From NCBI GenBank assembly GCA_018257865.1, contig JAEUBA010000002.1, forward strand, positions 1,178,001-1,242,000: 64,000 nucleotides of DNA. The letters run 5' to 3'. The stretch comes from Stereocaulon alpinum (taxonomy: Eukaryota; Ascomycota; Lecanoromycetes; Lecanorales; Stereocaulaceae). Position numbers and translations under genes: made by a program. The notes below the pieces were generated by a model. The model had not been told where the DNA came from. It made no database searches and worked only from the letters and a program-made list of their open reading frames with translations. Every line of letters begins with the position of its first letter. Within the stretch, counting starts at the first letter, position 1. This document shows, piece after piece, positions 10,247 through 21,686 of the stretch.

Positions 10247-13200
10247 CTATCCGCTGAATCTAAATCTCGTAGCCTCCAGCCTGCCCAACCCTTCCCTAGG
10301 CGCTACATTCCGTCGTCGATAACTATTCGTGAAATCCTGCAACAAGACTCTGACTTTCCTCACCTCTCCTTGCTGCAACTTAGCAGCCATTGCAGTCATC
10401 AACCGCTCTCCCTCTCCAGCCTTGACAGTACCAGCCGGTAGCATTTGAATTGTATTTTTCACCCACATAGCCACTGCCTGCGGCATTATCTCGAACAATG
10501 CAAGTAGAACGCTGCTGGCGTCTGGGAAGCAGTCCCTTGGAAAAGAGAACATCATGCCCGTTAGGATTCTCTGTGTGAGCACCTCACCGTTTTCGGCGAC
10601 CAGGCTTTTGACGCATTGTTGAATTTCGGGCGGGTTCAGTGCACGTCCAGCATCCGATGCTTCGTCAAAGTTTGAGGAGTTGGGATGATCGGTGCCATAG
10701 CTTAGGAAGTCACATAGAAAGTGGAGTGTGGCTGTCAATGGGGCTCCTTGTTGGAGAGTGAGGGCGCTGTTGGCGGCCCGGATGATGGGGCCACAAACAT
10801 GTGATGGGATGAGGGAAGTGTGGTAGTAGATGAGGGCGTCGATTAGGAGGCGGAAGAAGTCTTCGATGACGTCTGGGAGGTCGCTGGGAGGAAGGTCGTT
10901 CATGATTCGTAAGAAGGCGAGGGCTTGTCGCTCGAAAAAGTCGTAGATGGCATGCGTAGTAGACTCGTCGACGAATTCGGCTCCATTGGCGAATTCTCGG
11001 AGCACGGAATCCGTTGCCCATAAAAAGCACCCTTGGCGTGAGTTTTGAAAGCCGGAGGCAAGCTGCTGAGCCAGGGCTGGTAGAAGGGGAAGGACAGCAG
11101 TTCGATACGATAGAACCATGTATCGCCAACACCGGCACACACGCTCCAGGATTGGTGTAGAGCTGGTGAATGTCTCCGCAATCTTAGACAGAACGGGTAG
11201 AATTTCCTCACAGTATTTGACTGCAGGATTTTCTTCTCGTGGTGAGACATATGGTTGGATTTGCTGAATAAAGATGGTTATGAGTTGCACGTAATCTGAG
11301 CGATATCTGTTAGCATGTTGTCCAAATTTTGTCACGCACATCTTCTGCTTACCTGCTACTGCTAATTTAGCTGCATCGTCTTCCGCGTTCGTAGCCTCAT
11401 TCGCGCGAGCCATCATCCTCCTGATTACGGGATCACAATACAACTTGAACATTGGATATATGTTGTCGATAGGTTGCGCTGATATTACACACGCAACTCC
11501 GTCGGTCACCTCTTCTTGGCTTCCTGGTGGCAAGTTATCGAGCACATCTTCGTAGAAACCATGAAGCTGCGTGACGTGATCTGCAAGGAGTTTTCTGCAG
11601 TCTGTGCCAAAGAATTTGAAGGCGAGCGCAGCGGCTTTCACCACCTCTTGTGACTCGTGCTTAAATGCAGCCATAACAAAGTTCAACTGTGGTTGCAAGA
11701 ATTCGGGGTGTTGAGCCGTCCAGTCGGTGTATCTTCCCAGAGCCATAATAGCTTGGAATCGGAGCTTCTCATGGTTGGGTATCTGAACAATGAGCGGCAT
11801 GACTTGTCGTAAAATAACGCTCTCCTCGGGAGACACCATGCGACCCATTGCTCGCATGCTGAACAATGGAGCCTCGAGTTGTTGCCAGTAAGGGACCTTG
11901 GTCTCAGTCGCTTGCGAGCCATAGGTAGATATCCACCGCTGGATCAGATTGAATGCTTTGCCTAGGCATTCTGTGACGGTGATGACATCGCAACAGTCTT
12001 TCAAAACATCGCCCATTTGATGCCTGAATTCTCTAAACTTCTCTTCCTGCTCCCGATCTCCATCGAAAAGATCTGTCTCATCTGGGCCTTCAGGAGTCGG
12101 ATACTCTAAATGTTTGATCATAATGTCCACCAACTTCGCAAAGATATCAGCAAAGTTGTTGCGTGCTTCCTTGTACTTGTCCAAAGTGACCATCTGCTTG
12201 AATTCGTACCAAAACAAGAACGTCAACGCAATAGCCTCTCGGTCCGTATCTCTGGCGCAGCATTCCAGAATGGCTTCTACAAGGCCTCTGAATTCGTTTG
12301 GTAGTCGGGCTATCATAACGACCCAATGCTCACCAGCCTCAGCAAAAAGTCGTGTAAGGCCTTTAAAAGTATCTTGGTCTTCTGAGTCCGCAGCCTGGGC
12401 AATCTTAGGCCTCAGTGACAACAGCCGTGGATAAATGACCTGAATTATCTCGATAGATTCATCAACCTCTCTCGTATCTCGAAGTATGGTGCACATACAG
12501 TCCACGGCGGCCTCGAAGGATGCGTCAACTGAGAGAGCGTTGACAATGGCATCGAAGAGAGGAGAATTGACAACGTCCGCAACCGGGATCTCTCGAAGCC
12601 AGGATGAGACACATTCTAGCAAATGTGGATTTGACGCTGCACCAGCTGTTCAATTGTGAGCGATACAGCTGATGGTTACCACGTGTGAGGAAAGTGGCTT
12701 ACCGGAGGACTGTGAGTATTGGGTCAAAAGACGAAGTACTTGGGCCGCGTTATCTTCCAGCAGTTCTTTGGTTCGGCTTGTAAGATCGTCTTCCTAAGGA
12801 TGAGATGGTGATTAGATACTGATGTCTCTCGCTCGCAAAGTCGACGGTGTTCGCCTGCAAGCTGACGGTGTCTCGGCCCTACATACACTCAGGTTGATTT
12901 TTCGACCCTCGGTAACCTCTTCAGGCAGAACCCTCAGGAATTCCAGAACGCAGTCACTACCACTGTTACTACCACTGTTCCCGAGTGTTGAGCCCACGAC
13001 TTGAAGCACGTCTTTCCATTCTGTCATTTGAATCGCTAGGTTCGCCATGCACACGCATAATTGCGTCCTTATGGGTCGCGGACCATCGCTATAGGCAGTC
13101 AGGAGGGTAAGGATCGAGTTCCGTAAACCTGAAAGAGCTTGTCGAGGAAGCTGATCCAGATCATAGGTAATCTGGGTGCATGAGTATCGTGCACCTGTCC

Positions 13201-13498
13201 CTCTCAGAAGTGGGGGAAGCGTACCTTGCCCTTTAGTGTTGTTGCCGCAAACAGTTTTGGTTCTGGAGGGGTTTCGGATGCTGACAGTATGGAGAGGGTA
13301 ATGTTCCATGCTTCTGGCTGCAGCACACGTATGGTCAACGCAGCTGAGTTTATTAGTCTGCAGAGCAGTACTTACGGACTTCTGGAACGTCTCCAGGTAC
13401 TCATGGGCTTGTGACTTCTGAGCACGCTCGACATTACTCTGCATGGTAGACAGGGCTACCAGCACCGGCTTGAAGCTCTCAACGTCTGTAGAGGCCAT
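10247..13498 (-). CDS. MTR10: Nuclear import receptor Mtr10 / transportin-3 type karyopherin
   Basis: Six exons on the minus strand (13498-13376, 13317-13225, 13171-12887, 12793-12703, 12645-11353, 11295-10247) sum to 977 residues, close to yeast Mtr10. The N-terminus (MASTDVESFKPVLVAL, then YLETFQKSPEAWNITLSIL) is the importin-beta N-terminal repeat with the alpha-solenoid pattern FAATTLKGKITYDLDQLP. HEAT-like helical repeats fill the rest, ending with the family C-terminus FTNSYRRRNV. In yeast the protein imports SR-type mRNA-binding proteins such as Npl3 and takes part in tRNA trafficking. The intron at 11352-11296 is 57 bases with no in-frame stop, so naive ORF calling reads through it. 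An upstream Met (13516) is possible. Confidence 0.93.
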
Positions 13499-13978
13499 AT
13501 TGGTAGAATCGTTCAATATCTCCGATTGTTAATACAATGGTAGCAAAAAGCCTCTGAATTGTTGGGCAACGTCTCGAGCATCAAAAGTTGTGCATTCCTG
13601 TTGGGGTGTTGAGCGAGTTTGAATGCTGGTATAAATTTGAAGATAATGTAAAGACATCCCCAGAGAAGAAACAGTGCTGATGCATTGAGACAAAGCATAC
13701 AGGCGCATCATCAGAGCCAGGCGGAGATGTGTTCCGGATCATTGTTTCTCCGTCCACCGTTTCCGCAGTTTAAGCCTTTGCGCGGAGCGCGCCTTTCCCT
13801 CGACATCTTGGAGCTCAACCAGGATAGCCTCATACAACGCATTCCTCGATCCTTGGAAGAGAGGAACGCTACTGACTAAATTCGATAATTGTGTTCAAAG
13901 CGCAGACTGCTCTAGTCTCTCCAGCGCCCACTATCCCCCACTAAAGTCTCGCTGAACAACCCCAACCTTTCGAATACA
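13499..13978. other. Divergent promoter region of MTR10 and SME1
   Basis: 480 bases between two divergent start codons, serving both genes. A CT-rich stretch precedes the SME1 ATG (about 13907-13978), a usual fungal core-promoter or leader feature. No other gene seen. Confidence 0.5.
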
Positions 13979-14379
13979 ATGACTGGCCGAGGCGGCGGTG
14001 GTGGTGGAGGTAGAAAGGTCCTCTTGCCTCCGATCAACTTCATATTCAAGCTCCTCCAGCAGCGATCGACGGTATCAATATGGCTTTACGAGCAGCTAGC
14101 GATTAGGATAGAGGGAAACATTAGAGTGTGTCAACTTTAAGCAACATTCTAGACTAGGAAGTTGACATAGATGTTACAGGGTTTCGACGAGTTCATGAAC
14201 CTGGTTATTGATGATGCGGTGGAAGTGAAGCAACCTACAAAGACAGACCCTGAAGAGAAGCGGAGGGAGCTTGGTATGGACTGGCCTACGGAAAGCTGCA
14301 TTGGAAAATGCTAACGTACACCATAGGCCAGATACTGTTGAAGGGGGATAACGTGTCTCTTATCCAGCAATTGCAGTGA
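13979..14379 (+). CDS. SME1: Small nuclear ribonucleoprotein E (Sm-E)
   Basis: Three exons, 13979-14125, 14180-14273 and 14327-14379, give 97 residues, the expected Sm-E length. After a Gly-rich start (MTGRGGGGGGRKVLLPPINF) the Sm1 motif appears as VSIWLYEQLAIRIEGNIRGF with DEFMNLVIDDA, and the Sm2 motif as GQILLKGDNVSLIQ near the end. Sm-E is one of seven proteins in the ring around the U-rich site of spliceosomal snRNAs. Both introns have GT-AG ends and the second has a GCTAAC branch site. It converges with FAU1, stop codons 91 bases apart. Confidence 0.96.
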
Positions 14380-14470
14380 CCCGTCTTTCTCATGACTCTC
14401 GCGCGTCATTCAAAGAGCACTTTGATACCCCAAAAAGTTTTACGTGCCGTCAATCTCTACAAGTCTTCGA

Positions 14471-15294
14471 TCAAATAACTCCCCATCGTCGGACAATTGT
14501 ACTATCACCAACGACCAGCGCATCTAATTGCCAGTCTGAAGCATCGATCGGGACTTTCTGGGGCTCTGGTAGGAGCTGCACATCAAGGGCAAGTCCAACT
14601 GAATGTCCATCAGGAACGACATACAGGCGGAACACAAGAGTCAATTCTACGTACCGAGAAGAGGCATTGAGCCACCCTTCGAAGCATGGTACCGTTGCAA
14701 GAAATAGTCATAGAAGCCTTTACCGTGTCCAAGCCTCGACAGGCCACTGTCGAAAGCCACTCCAGGCATGATTATCATGTCTAGCTTCTTCGTTTCGTTG
14801 TTGGATTCAACGTCTCCTAGAATCCGCTGCCTCCCAACTATTGAGCTTTTGGCAACTGTCGGTATGCCCCAAGCATCTCGTTTTAAGCCTTCCCAATCAT
14901 TGCTAGAATGCAAAGAGACCATGTCCATGACTGACTGCGGCTTTTCTTGATCTTTGATTGGGGCCTTGTAGAGATATGGTACAAAGACTTGTTTATGATG
15001 TGCAAAAGCATCTCTTAAGATAGCGCCCGTGCATATCTCGCCTTCAGGCATCGAGAGATAGATCCCAACTCTACTTGCATTCTGGTACTCTGGCATGGAC
15101 AGTAAAGCGTGTGTAGCGGCGTTAGCTGTAGTAATCCTGGATCAGCGGGGTGGGTGTTGGTAGTGGCCTGACAACAACGAACATTGCCTGAGTAGAGACT
15201 CTTCAGATAGACGTGATAGTCTCTGACGCATCAATCCTCGTAGTTCCTTCTTGGCTACTCGAAGTCCGGCCATTTCGTCGTCAATGCTGAACAT
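14471..15294 (-). CDS. FAU1: 5-formyltetrahydrofolate cyclo-ligase
   Basis: Three exons, 15294-15183, 15125-14655 and 14598-14471, give 236 residues. The protein starts MFSIDDEMAGLRVAKKELRG with the family pattern of an N-terminal Lys/Arg helix. It then has SRVGIYLSMPEGEI, the KQVFVPYLYK strand, and the signature MPGVAFDSGLSRLGHGKGFYD that binds ATP and folate. It ends DALVVGDSTIVRRWGVI. The enzyme converts 5-formyl-THF plus ATP to 5,10-methenyl-THF, recycling a storage folate in the cytosol or mitochondrion. The first intron has an uncommon GTTCGT donor. The last exon lies outside the obvious open frame, so a naive call ends early at PLLGT. Confidence 0.93.
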
Positions 15295-15582
15295 GTCTAC
15301 CCTAGAGATTGTGATACGGCCTGATTAATGACTGAGTATTCAGTGATCGGTAACACTGAAAATCCAGGCGACCGATGTGATAACGTTGGTGTCCATCAGC
15401 TCTATTAGATAGAGCTTTGGTGATAACAGTATATATTTTCCAGAGAAAGGAAGCCATTTCGGTCACCAGATGTCTATTTTTGGCTGGACTTGGCAACTGC
15501 GGCTCCACTAGTGCATGGCGCGCCATCCTTTTTGATAGGCGTTCCTGAACTTAGACATACAAACAACCCACATACATTCGTG

Positions 15583-16551
15583 ATGATAGTGTCGTTACAG
15601 TCGTTACTGGCGCTGGGCGCTGTGCTTGCGCCTTACACACTCGCTCAGACGACTGATCCTCAGTTGACGGGGACATGGACAACCAAATCGAGAAAAGTGA
15701 TCACTGGACCAGTACGTACTCCTTGCATGATGCCACATATTTATCCTGCTGCTGTAGAGACATCAAAGTTTTCTAGAGCGGAATTCTGAGAGCTATGGGT
15801 CTGACGTCTGTAGGGTTTCTATGATCCAATCAACGAGAGGATGTTTGAGCCTGCCCTGACAGGCTTCTCGTACTCCTTTACCGACGACGGCTATTACGAG
15901 GAAGCATACTATAGAGCAGTCTCAAATCGTGGGTCTTATTGGAGAATACCTCGTCTCAATTCTTCCATCTAACACACTCTCCAGCGTCGAACCCAAACTG
16001 TCCTCAAGGAATCATACAATGGCAGCACGGCACATACACGAAGAATGCGAATGGCTCTCTGAGTCTTACACCGTTTGGTGTTGATGGGCGCCAGCTTCTC
16101 TCAGACCCTTGCAACTACGGCAACGCCGTATACACTCGTTACAACCAGATGGAACTCTTCAAGGTAGCTTTCGCCTCCAACATTCGACCTATGCCGAACA
16201 AGTACACTGACACAACACCAGGATTACCAAGTAGAAAAAGATGCCTACAGTGGTGCCCAACGCCTAAACCTCTACGCCTTCGATGGCTCGCCTCTCAATC
16301 CCATGTACCTCGCCTACAAACCGCCACAGATGCTTCCAACTCAGACCTTGAATCCAACAAGCAGCGCGACGGCCGCTGGAGCCAAATCTACGGGGAAAGC
16401 AAAGCGAAGCCTGGAAGACTTGGGGGTATCGCCGGAGCCAATGAATAAGAATGTTATGATCAAACGGAAGGAACCAATTAATGCTGATAGATGGTGGTGG
16501 ATTGGCGTTGGGATGACGGCTCTTGGAGGCGTAACATACTATTGTTTTTGA
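15583..16551 (+). CDS. ROT1: ROT1, ER chaperone for cell-wall glucan synthesis
   Basis: Four exons, 15583-15711, 15814-15928, 15985-16163 and 16222-16551, give 250 residues, the usual Rot1 length. A signal peptide (MIVSLQSLLALGAVLAPYTLA) is followed by the Rot1 pattern: LTGTWTTKSRKVITGPGFYDP, FEPALTGFSYSFTDDGYYEEA, NPNCPQGIIQWQHGTY, LLSDPCNYG, and LYAFDGSPLNPMYLAYKPPQ. A Lys-rich linker and one C-terminal membrane helix (about 230-248) complete it. Yeast Rot1 is an essential ER membrane chaperone needed for beta-1,6-glucan and normal N- and O-glycosylation. The start is the Met that begins the signal peptide; an in-frame Met at 15490 would bury it. Confidence 0.94.
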
Positions 16552-16827
16552 TGTGTATGTGTTTGTCAGTGCAGTGCATGATATGATAAGCATAGCCGGT
16601 GCAAGGTGTTTAGGAGTGATGTGCATAGAGATGATATATAAGCGTTAGCCCATGAAAATTAATTTCTAAACCGTCAACCTCGTCTTTTTTAGACAATTCT
16701 GGGCTCAGACCGAGAGCACACTCCTTTGTAGCAACGACCTTTACACCAGGCGTTGGCTTCGCTGCAAGATCAATTCTCCGCAAATGTCCATTGAGGAAAT
16801 CTGACAATGGCATGATAGCCGCCCAAA

Positions 16828-17120
16828 ATGTCCCTGTGGAAGTACGCTCTTTCTCTCTCCCCACACATTCATCCACCCACCATCTCGCACCCCCAAACCA
16901 CGTCCCATGACCAGACAGACACTCCTGACTAACACTCCTCAGATCCTTCAAAAATTTCAAACCCCGGACGCGTCTCTACTTCGGTATCGGAACAATGGCG
17001 TGGGCTGGTTTGGGCCTCCTGCTCTCGGATAGAGTAGAGGAGTACTTTGGGCTGAAGCCTACTGAGAAAGATAGGCAGGCGCTGGAAGAGGTGATACCGA
17101 GGATCAGAAGGGTGGATTGA
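16828..17120 (+). CDS. 63-residue single-pass membrane protein, small conserved-looking fungal gene
   Basis: Two exons: a 14-base first exon (16828-16841, MSLWK) and 16943-17120. The intron has a GTACGC donor, a perfect CTGACTAAC branch region and a CAG acceptor, and the joined frame begins MSLWKSFKNFKPRTRLYFGIG. A hydrophobic helix spans about 17-33 (YFGIGTMAWAGLGLLLS), preceded by basic residues and followed by a charged amphipathic tail ending PRIRRVD. Short basic flanks around one helix suggest a mitochondrial or ER membrane protein. It loosely recalls the fission-yeast Emr1 class of tiny outer-mitochondrial-membrane proteins, but I cannot confirm this. No open frame of usual length reveals it, because neither exon alone is long enough from an ATG. 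Confidence 0.72.
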
Positions 17121-17483
17121 GGGTTTGAGGGGGGAGGATTGGATTATAGGGTGGTGGCCATGAGGGGTACAATATCTACAGAGGCCTTTGAGATCGGATT
17201 CTCTGAGGGATATACAAATTCTGCAAAGACATGGACATTGCTCACGAGCTGTCGATGCTTAGGCAAGCTGGGTTCAGAAAGACGTGGTCTGTAGAAGGGC
17301 ATTTACCATCCGTGACTAAGACCTTCTTGGTGATACCGCTATTGTTTATATTGCTACATGGTCTGCCTAATCATTATAGTGACGACGTTCGGGAAGAAAA
17401 TGCTAAGAGAATCCTGACACCAGCCCGCTGTTCACACATACCCAAGTCAAAATGGTCGTATCTTCCTTCAATAGAAGACCAGC
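17121..17483. other. Convergent 3' region
   Basis: 363 bases between the stop of the 63-residue protein and the stop of the acyl-CoA synthetase. The open frame at 17231-17551 overlaps the last synthetase exon and is a shadow. Nothing else is seen. Confidence 0.5.
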
Positions 17484-19735
17484 TCAATTTCCATCTGCAT
17501 AGAGCTTGTCGACCTCCTTCTGGTACTTGGCTAATATGCCTCTCCGGTTGATCTTTTGAGCCGCTGTTGTCAGGCCCTGTAGCTTGTCAGTGACGACCAT
17601 TATGCTAGTGTCCGGTGAGCACTTACATTTACTGTGTTCCATTCTTCATCTGCCATTACAACTCCATCGATGATCTCAATACCTGCCAAACCCCCCTCTC
17701 GACCGACTTGTTGCATTTCCTTCAAGACTAGGCCATTCAGCTTCTTGTCGTGGATAAGGTCTTCGAGTCCATTGCCTTCGATGCCGTTTTCCTTGGCAAG
17801 CTCCATGAGCGCTGGCTCGGCAGGCACGATGATGGCGATAGGCTTGTTGCGATCGCTGGCGGCGTGGACACATATGTTTGCTACCACCGTCGCAGAGCGG
17901 TAGACGGATTCCAGCTACGTTGTGTTAATTTAAAGCCACAGGTCACAAGATCTCTCTGAACGACCTACCTTTTCAAGTGCAATGTACTCGCCATTCAGAG
18001 TCTTGACCAGATTCTTCTTGCGGTCGATAATTCGAAGATGCCCATTCTTGTCAAATTCGCCAATGTCACCAGTCTTGAACCAATGATCATCCGTGAGAGC
18101 TTCCTTTGTTTCTTCCTCGTTCTCGAAGTAGCCATCGAATACTGTGGGCCCTCTAATCCAGATCTCACCCTGAGGTGGCTTATTTGACGTAAAGTAACCC
18201 GCATCCTCGAAGTCAACAAGCTTGACTTCAACACACGAGGGAATGTCTCCCAAAGCACTGTCAGTCCAATGCATAGGATCATTCAGAGCACCCATCGCAG
18301 TAGTCTCCGTGAGACCATATCCTCCTAACATAGGGGTGATTGCCATCGAGATGAAGCGTTGGGTATCCTTAGCAATAGGCCCACCTCCATTCATGCAGAC
18401 ACGTAAATGACCACCGGTTGCGTCTTTGATTTTCTTGAACACGACTGCATCGAGGATCGCGGTTCCAGGCAATCCAGATGACAGCAGGAAGCTCTTTGTA
18501 GCGAGGGCACTCCAGAAAAGGTTTCTCACTACTATGCTACCCTTGTTAACCTTAGCGATAATACCTTTCTTGACTGATTCCCATACAGCAGGCACGCCGA
18601 CAAGGATCGTTGGCTGGAATTCTCGAATGTCGCCTTTGCAATTACGAACTGAGGCGTCCGAAAGTGTCTTTGGGCTGCCATATCCCATAGTACCACCCCA
18701 GTACAGACAAGCGTTCTCGAAGACGAATTCAAGGATATGGGCTTGGGGAAGGTATGTGAGCAGTCTGTCTCCAGGACCAATATATTGACCAATGATTGTA
18801 GTCACACCAGCAATAGCCCCGACAACAGCTTTGTGTTTGATAGGTACACCTTTCGGCGGACCGGTCGAGCCAGAGGTATACATGATACAGCATAGGTCCT
18901 CAGGTTCTGGAACGACAGGTTCCGCAGGATTCTTTTCCCCCAGCTCTCTTAACTCCTCAAAGCTCATGATTGTAAGATAGTCGTAGCTACTCTTCAAACT
19001 GTCGATGTTCTCTTGCTTGACGTCCCCATCGCTGTTGTATATCACGAATTTAATCTCCTTCGCTTCTTTCAATGGGTTGTTGAGTGTTGACAGCAGATGT
19101 GGTTCACAGAAGATAGTCCTCGCTCCTGTTTGCACCAGGGAGTGCTTGAGACCTTCTTCGCCTAAGGTGTCGTACGCAGTAGCTATTGGGATGGACTGTG
19201 AGACTGCACCATGAGACATGGCAAGCCAGTGGGCGCTGTAGATGCGAAGTCATTAGCAACGAGAGTCATACGTGCATAGTAACGCTCACCTTGTGCTAGC
19301 GAACAGTTGCAAGCGTTCGCCCTTAACCATTCCAAGTTTCCGCAGGCCAGACCCAACTTGGCCGACCAGCTTCTCATACTCGACAAAGCTCATATAGCTG
19401 TATCCACTTAGCTCAAAGTACGACCATTTCTTGTCAACCTCCTCGGTCTTCCCATCCACTGTTTTCTTGACCTTTTTGGTCTCATTGTGTACTTTGACCA
19501 GCTTCCTTGTACCTAAGGCTTTGGCATTACCGAACTTGTCCGCGCTGCGCTTGATGATATCGAAGATGGTCCTTACGTCGTCGGAAGGAGTACTGATGAG
19601 CTTGTCCTTGGCAACAGGATGCCTTCTGGGAATAGTTTCGCCTTTGACAGGCTTGTAGCCGGAAGCTTCGACCGTGAAAGGTGGAGTCCCATACAACTTT
19701 GGCTGTGGCTTGAACTCGCGGTCCTTTTTCGACAT
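17484..19735 (-). CDS. FAA1: Long-chain fatty acid-CoA ligase (Faa1/Faa4 type)
   Basis: Four exons, 19735-19290, 19235-17969, 17914-17627 and 17576-17484, give 697 residues, typical of yeast Faa1/Faa4. Motifs in order: PRRHPVAKDKL near the N-terminus, the AMP-binding loop YTSGSTGPPKGVPIKHKAVV, the adenine-binding GGYGLTETTAMG, and the FACS signature region around HWFKTGDIGEFDKNGHLRII with RKKNLVKTLNGEYIALE. The C-terminus ends KEVDKLYADGN. The enzyme activates C12-C20 fatty acids to CoA thioesters for lipid synthesis, import and beta-oxidation. No peroxisomal or mitochondrial targeting signal is obvious, so a cytosolic or ER/lipid-droplet form is inferred. An upstream Met at 19753 is in frame. 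The C-terminal exons are missed if the intron at 17968 is not removed. Confidence 0.93.
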
Positions 19736-20326
19736 CTTGAGCTTCTGCTTCAATAGGTGACGGATCGATGGAAGGGGAAAGAGGTGGGTAGGTCTGTAGG
19801 TTTAGTCACTTTAATGATACGTAAGGGTGGGACCGCTGAGGTGTAAGCTGCAGCCTGTTCGGACACACACAGGGTCTTGTGAGTTGGACAAGGCGTTGAA
19901 GCTACCTTACCTTATTGGTTGATACCGATGACGTAATTGTGCTTATGTTTCAGAGAGCTTTGCAACTGATTTACATACTTTACTCCCCACAAGCATTCTT
20001 ATATAAGTTAATGCTAGTGTACCAGACAAGGCTTGCTCGGTATCTTGTGCAGTCCGGACGCAGTAGCGCCATACGTCCGATGCGTACTGGGTCAGGCTGT
20101 CCATGATCCCTAGCGCGCATCTCATGCTTCAGACTCGTGCACCTTGATCGTCATTGATGCGTCAATACGTTTCATTTTTAGAAATACAGACCCGCTTTTC
20201 ACCCTTGTGCTGGGCGCCTCGGCTGCTTTCTACTATCCACTCTCGCCACTCTGACTGGAAAGGTGCTCTCGCTTACCTACAGCTGGAAAGCGTCTACGCC
20301 GATCACCAATCCAACATCTCGCTTCT
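19736..20326. other. Divergent promoter region of the acyl-CoA synthetase and RKM5
   Basis: 591 bases between two divergent starts. It contains ACCTTACC near 19905, a motif that recurs elsewhere in the window, and a CT-rich stretch (about 20216-20260) before RKM5. No gene seen. Confidence 0.5.
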
Positions 20327-21217
20327 ATGACGGCACTTCAAAGTCTGACCTCGGCACTCGGGGCACAAATTGAAGATCCAGAGGAAGAAACGTTCCTTCT
20401 TTTCTCGCAAGATATACCGTCTCAAAATCTTGGCTTTGTGGATGCGAAAGCTACAAACCTCGAAATTACCGTTGCCAGCAGAGATCTGATAATTACCCAG
20501 TCCCCTGGCCTTCTATCGTCTGATCGAAAAGGAGGCACGACCGGCGCAGTCGTCTGGAAGATCACGCCATTATTCGCGGATTGGGTGGCCTCAGATGACA
20601 ACTTGTTGTTTCAATGTTCTGCCCTGGACCAGCACTCAGCAGTCCTAGAGCTCGGGTGTGGCATCTCAGGCATCGTTGCTGTTTCATTAGCCTCGAGAGT
20701 TGGAAGATACATCGCCACTGACCAGGATTACGTCTTCAAATGGCTGAAGCCTAACATCGCCAGCAATAGCTCGATGAAGCCTGAGAGTGTCAAGAAGCAG
20801 GGAAAGACGCCTGCAAGTACAGCTCGTGGACTTATGGGAGATAACATAGAGATTATAGCTCTGGACTGGGAATCAAGTTCGGTATCCGAATTACCGACAC
20901 TTGTTGGCATGGCGCCAGGCCGCAACTTCGACGCTGTACTAGCTTGTGACTGCATTTACAACGAAGCACTTGTTGAACCATTTGTGCGTACATGTGCTGA
21001 ACTATGCCAGCTAGCCAATACTTCAAGCACGGGGAAATCAACGCTATGCATGATAGCACAGCAACTTCGCTCGGATATCGTTTTCGAAACCTGGCTAGTC
21101 GCCTTCCGCAAAGCCTTTGAAGTTTGGAGAGTACCTGATGAGCTTTTGACTGAGGGACTGAAATCAGGCTCTGGCTTCGTCCTCCATGTTGGCATACTAC
21201 GCAAGAAACCCAGTTGA
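20327..21217 (+). CDS. RKM5: Ribosomal lysine N-methyltransferase 5 family
   Basis: A single exon of 296 residues. The family pattern is present: an N-terminal DPEEETFLLFSQDIPSQNLGFVD block, TTGAVVWKITPLFADWV, and AdoMet-binding motif I VLELGCGISG at about 106-115. An acidic motif II (ATDQDYVFKWL), a DNIEIIALDWE strand and the LACDCIYNEALVEPF post-I motif follow. It belongs to the seven-beta-strand METTL21-like group; yeast Rkm5 monomethylates ribosomal protein L1. Older databases often mislabel this family as a riboflavin deaminase, which the sequence does not support. Length and motif order match the family, and no introns are needed. Confidence 0.88.
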   Translation: MTALQSLTSALGAQIEDPEEETFLLFSQDIPSQNLGFVDAKATNLEITVASRDLIITQSPGLLSSDRKGGTTGAVVWKITPLFADWVASDDNLLFQCSALDQHSAVLELGCGISGIVAVSLASRVGRYIATDQDYVFKWLKPNIASNSSMKPESVKKQGKTPASTARGLMGDNIEIIALDWESSSVSELPTLVGMAPGRNFDAVLACDCIYNEALVEPFVRTCAELCQLANTSSTGKSTLCMIAQQLRSDIVFETWLVAFRKAFEVWRVPDELLTEGLKSGSGFVLHVGILRKKPS

Positions 21218-21686
21218 GGAAAGGTATGTCTCATCTCGAATGTATCTCGCAACCATCACATCTCATACTATTCATTACAATATGATCTTTGTTCATTGGT
21301 GACTACATTGAGTCTCCGATTATGCTGCAATTCAGGCTTGAAGGACCGTGATGAAGAATAGGCTTGCAAATTGCTGTGCTACAGTCCTCCAAGGCCTCGC
21401 AAAAGGCCTTGAGATGTGACACGCATAAAGAGCAGTTGGTCTAAGTCAGATATTGAATGATAGAGGTCATGCATCGCTTGAAAATGGTGCTCTGGTGTTT
21501 TAATGACAGAAACTTCACGCAAAACGCCAAAGCACAACCTTCGATTTCAAACAGAACGTCATTCGGAGCATATGAATTCCAGAGATTCCCTTGTCTGTCG
21601 TTCGCAGAACTGCGTATTGTATGGACTTCAGTCACCTGGCCAGCCATTGCGTTGCTTGTCAGGGTTTATACAATCACAAAATTTTC
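21218..21686. other. Convergent 3' region of RKM5 and the zinc-finger gene
   Basis: 469 bases between two stop codons. Small open frames on both strands overlap one another and have no recognisable content. Confidence 0.5.

Noticed and set aside
15302..15526. 74-codon minus-strand open frame between FAU1 and ROT1
   Set aside because: Composition is random-looking and it sits in the divergent promoter.
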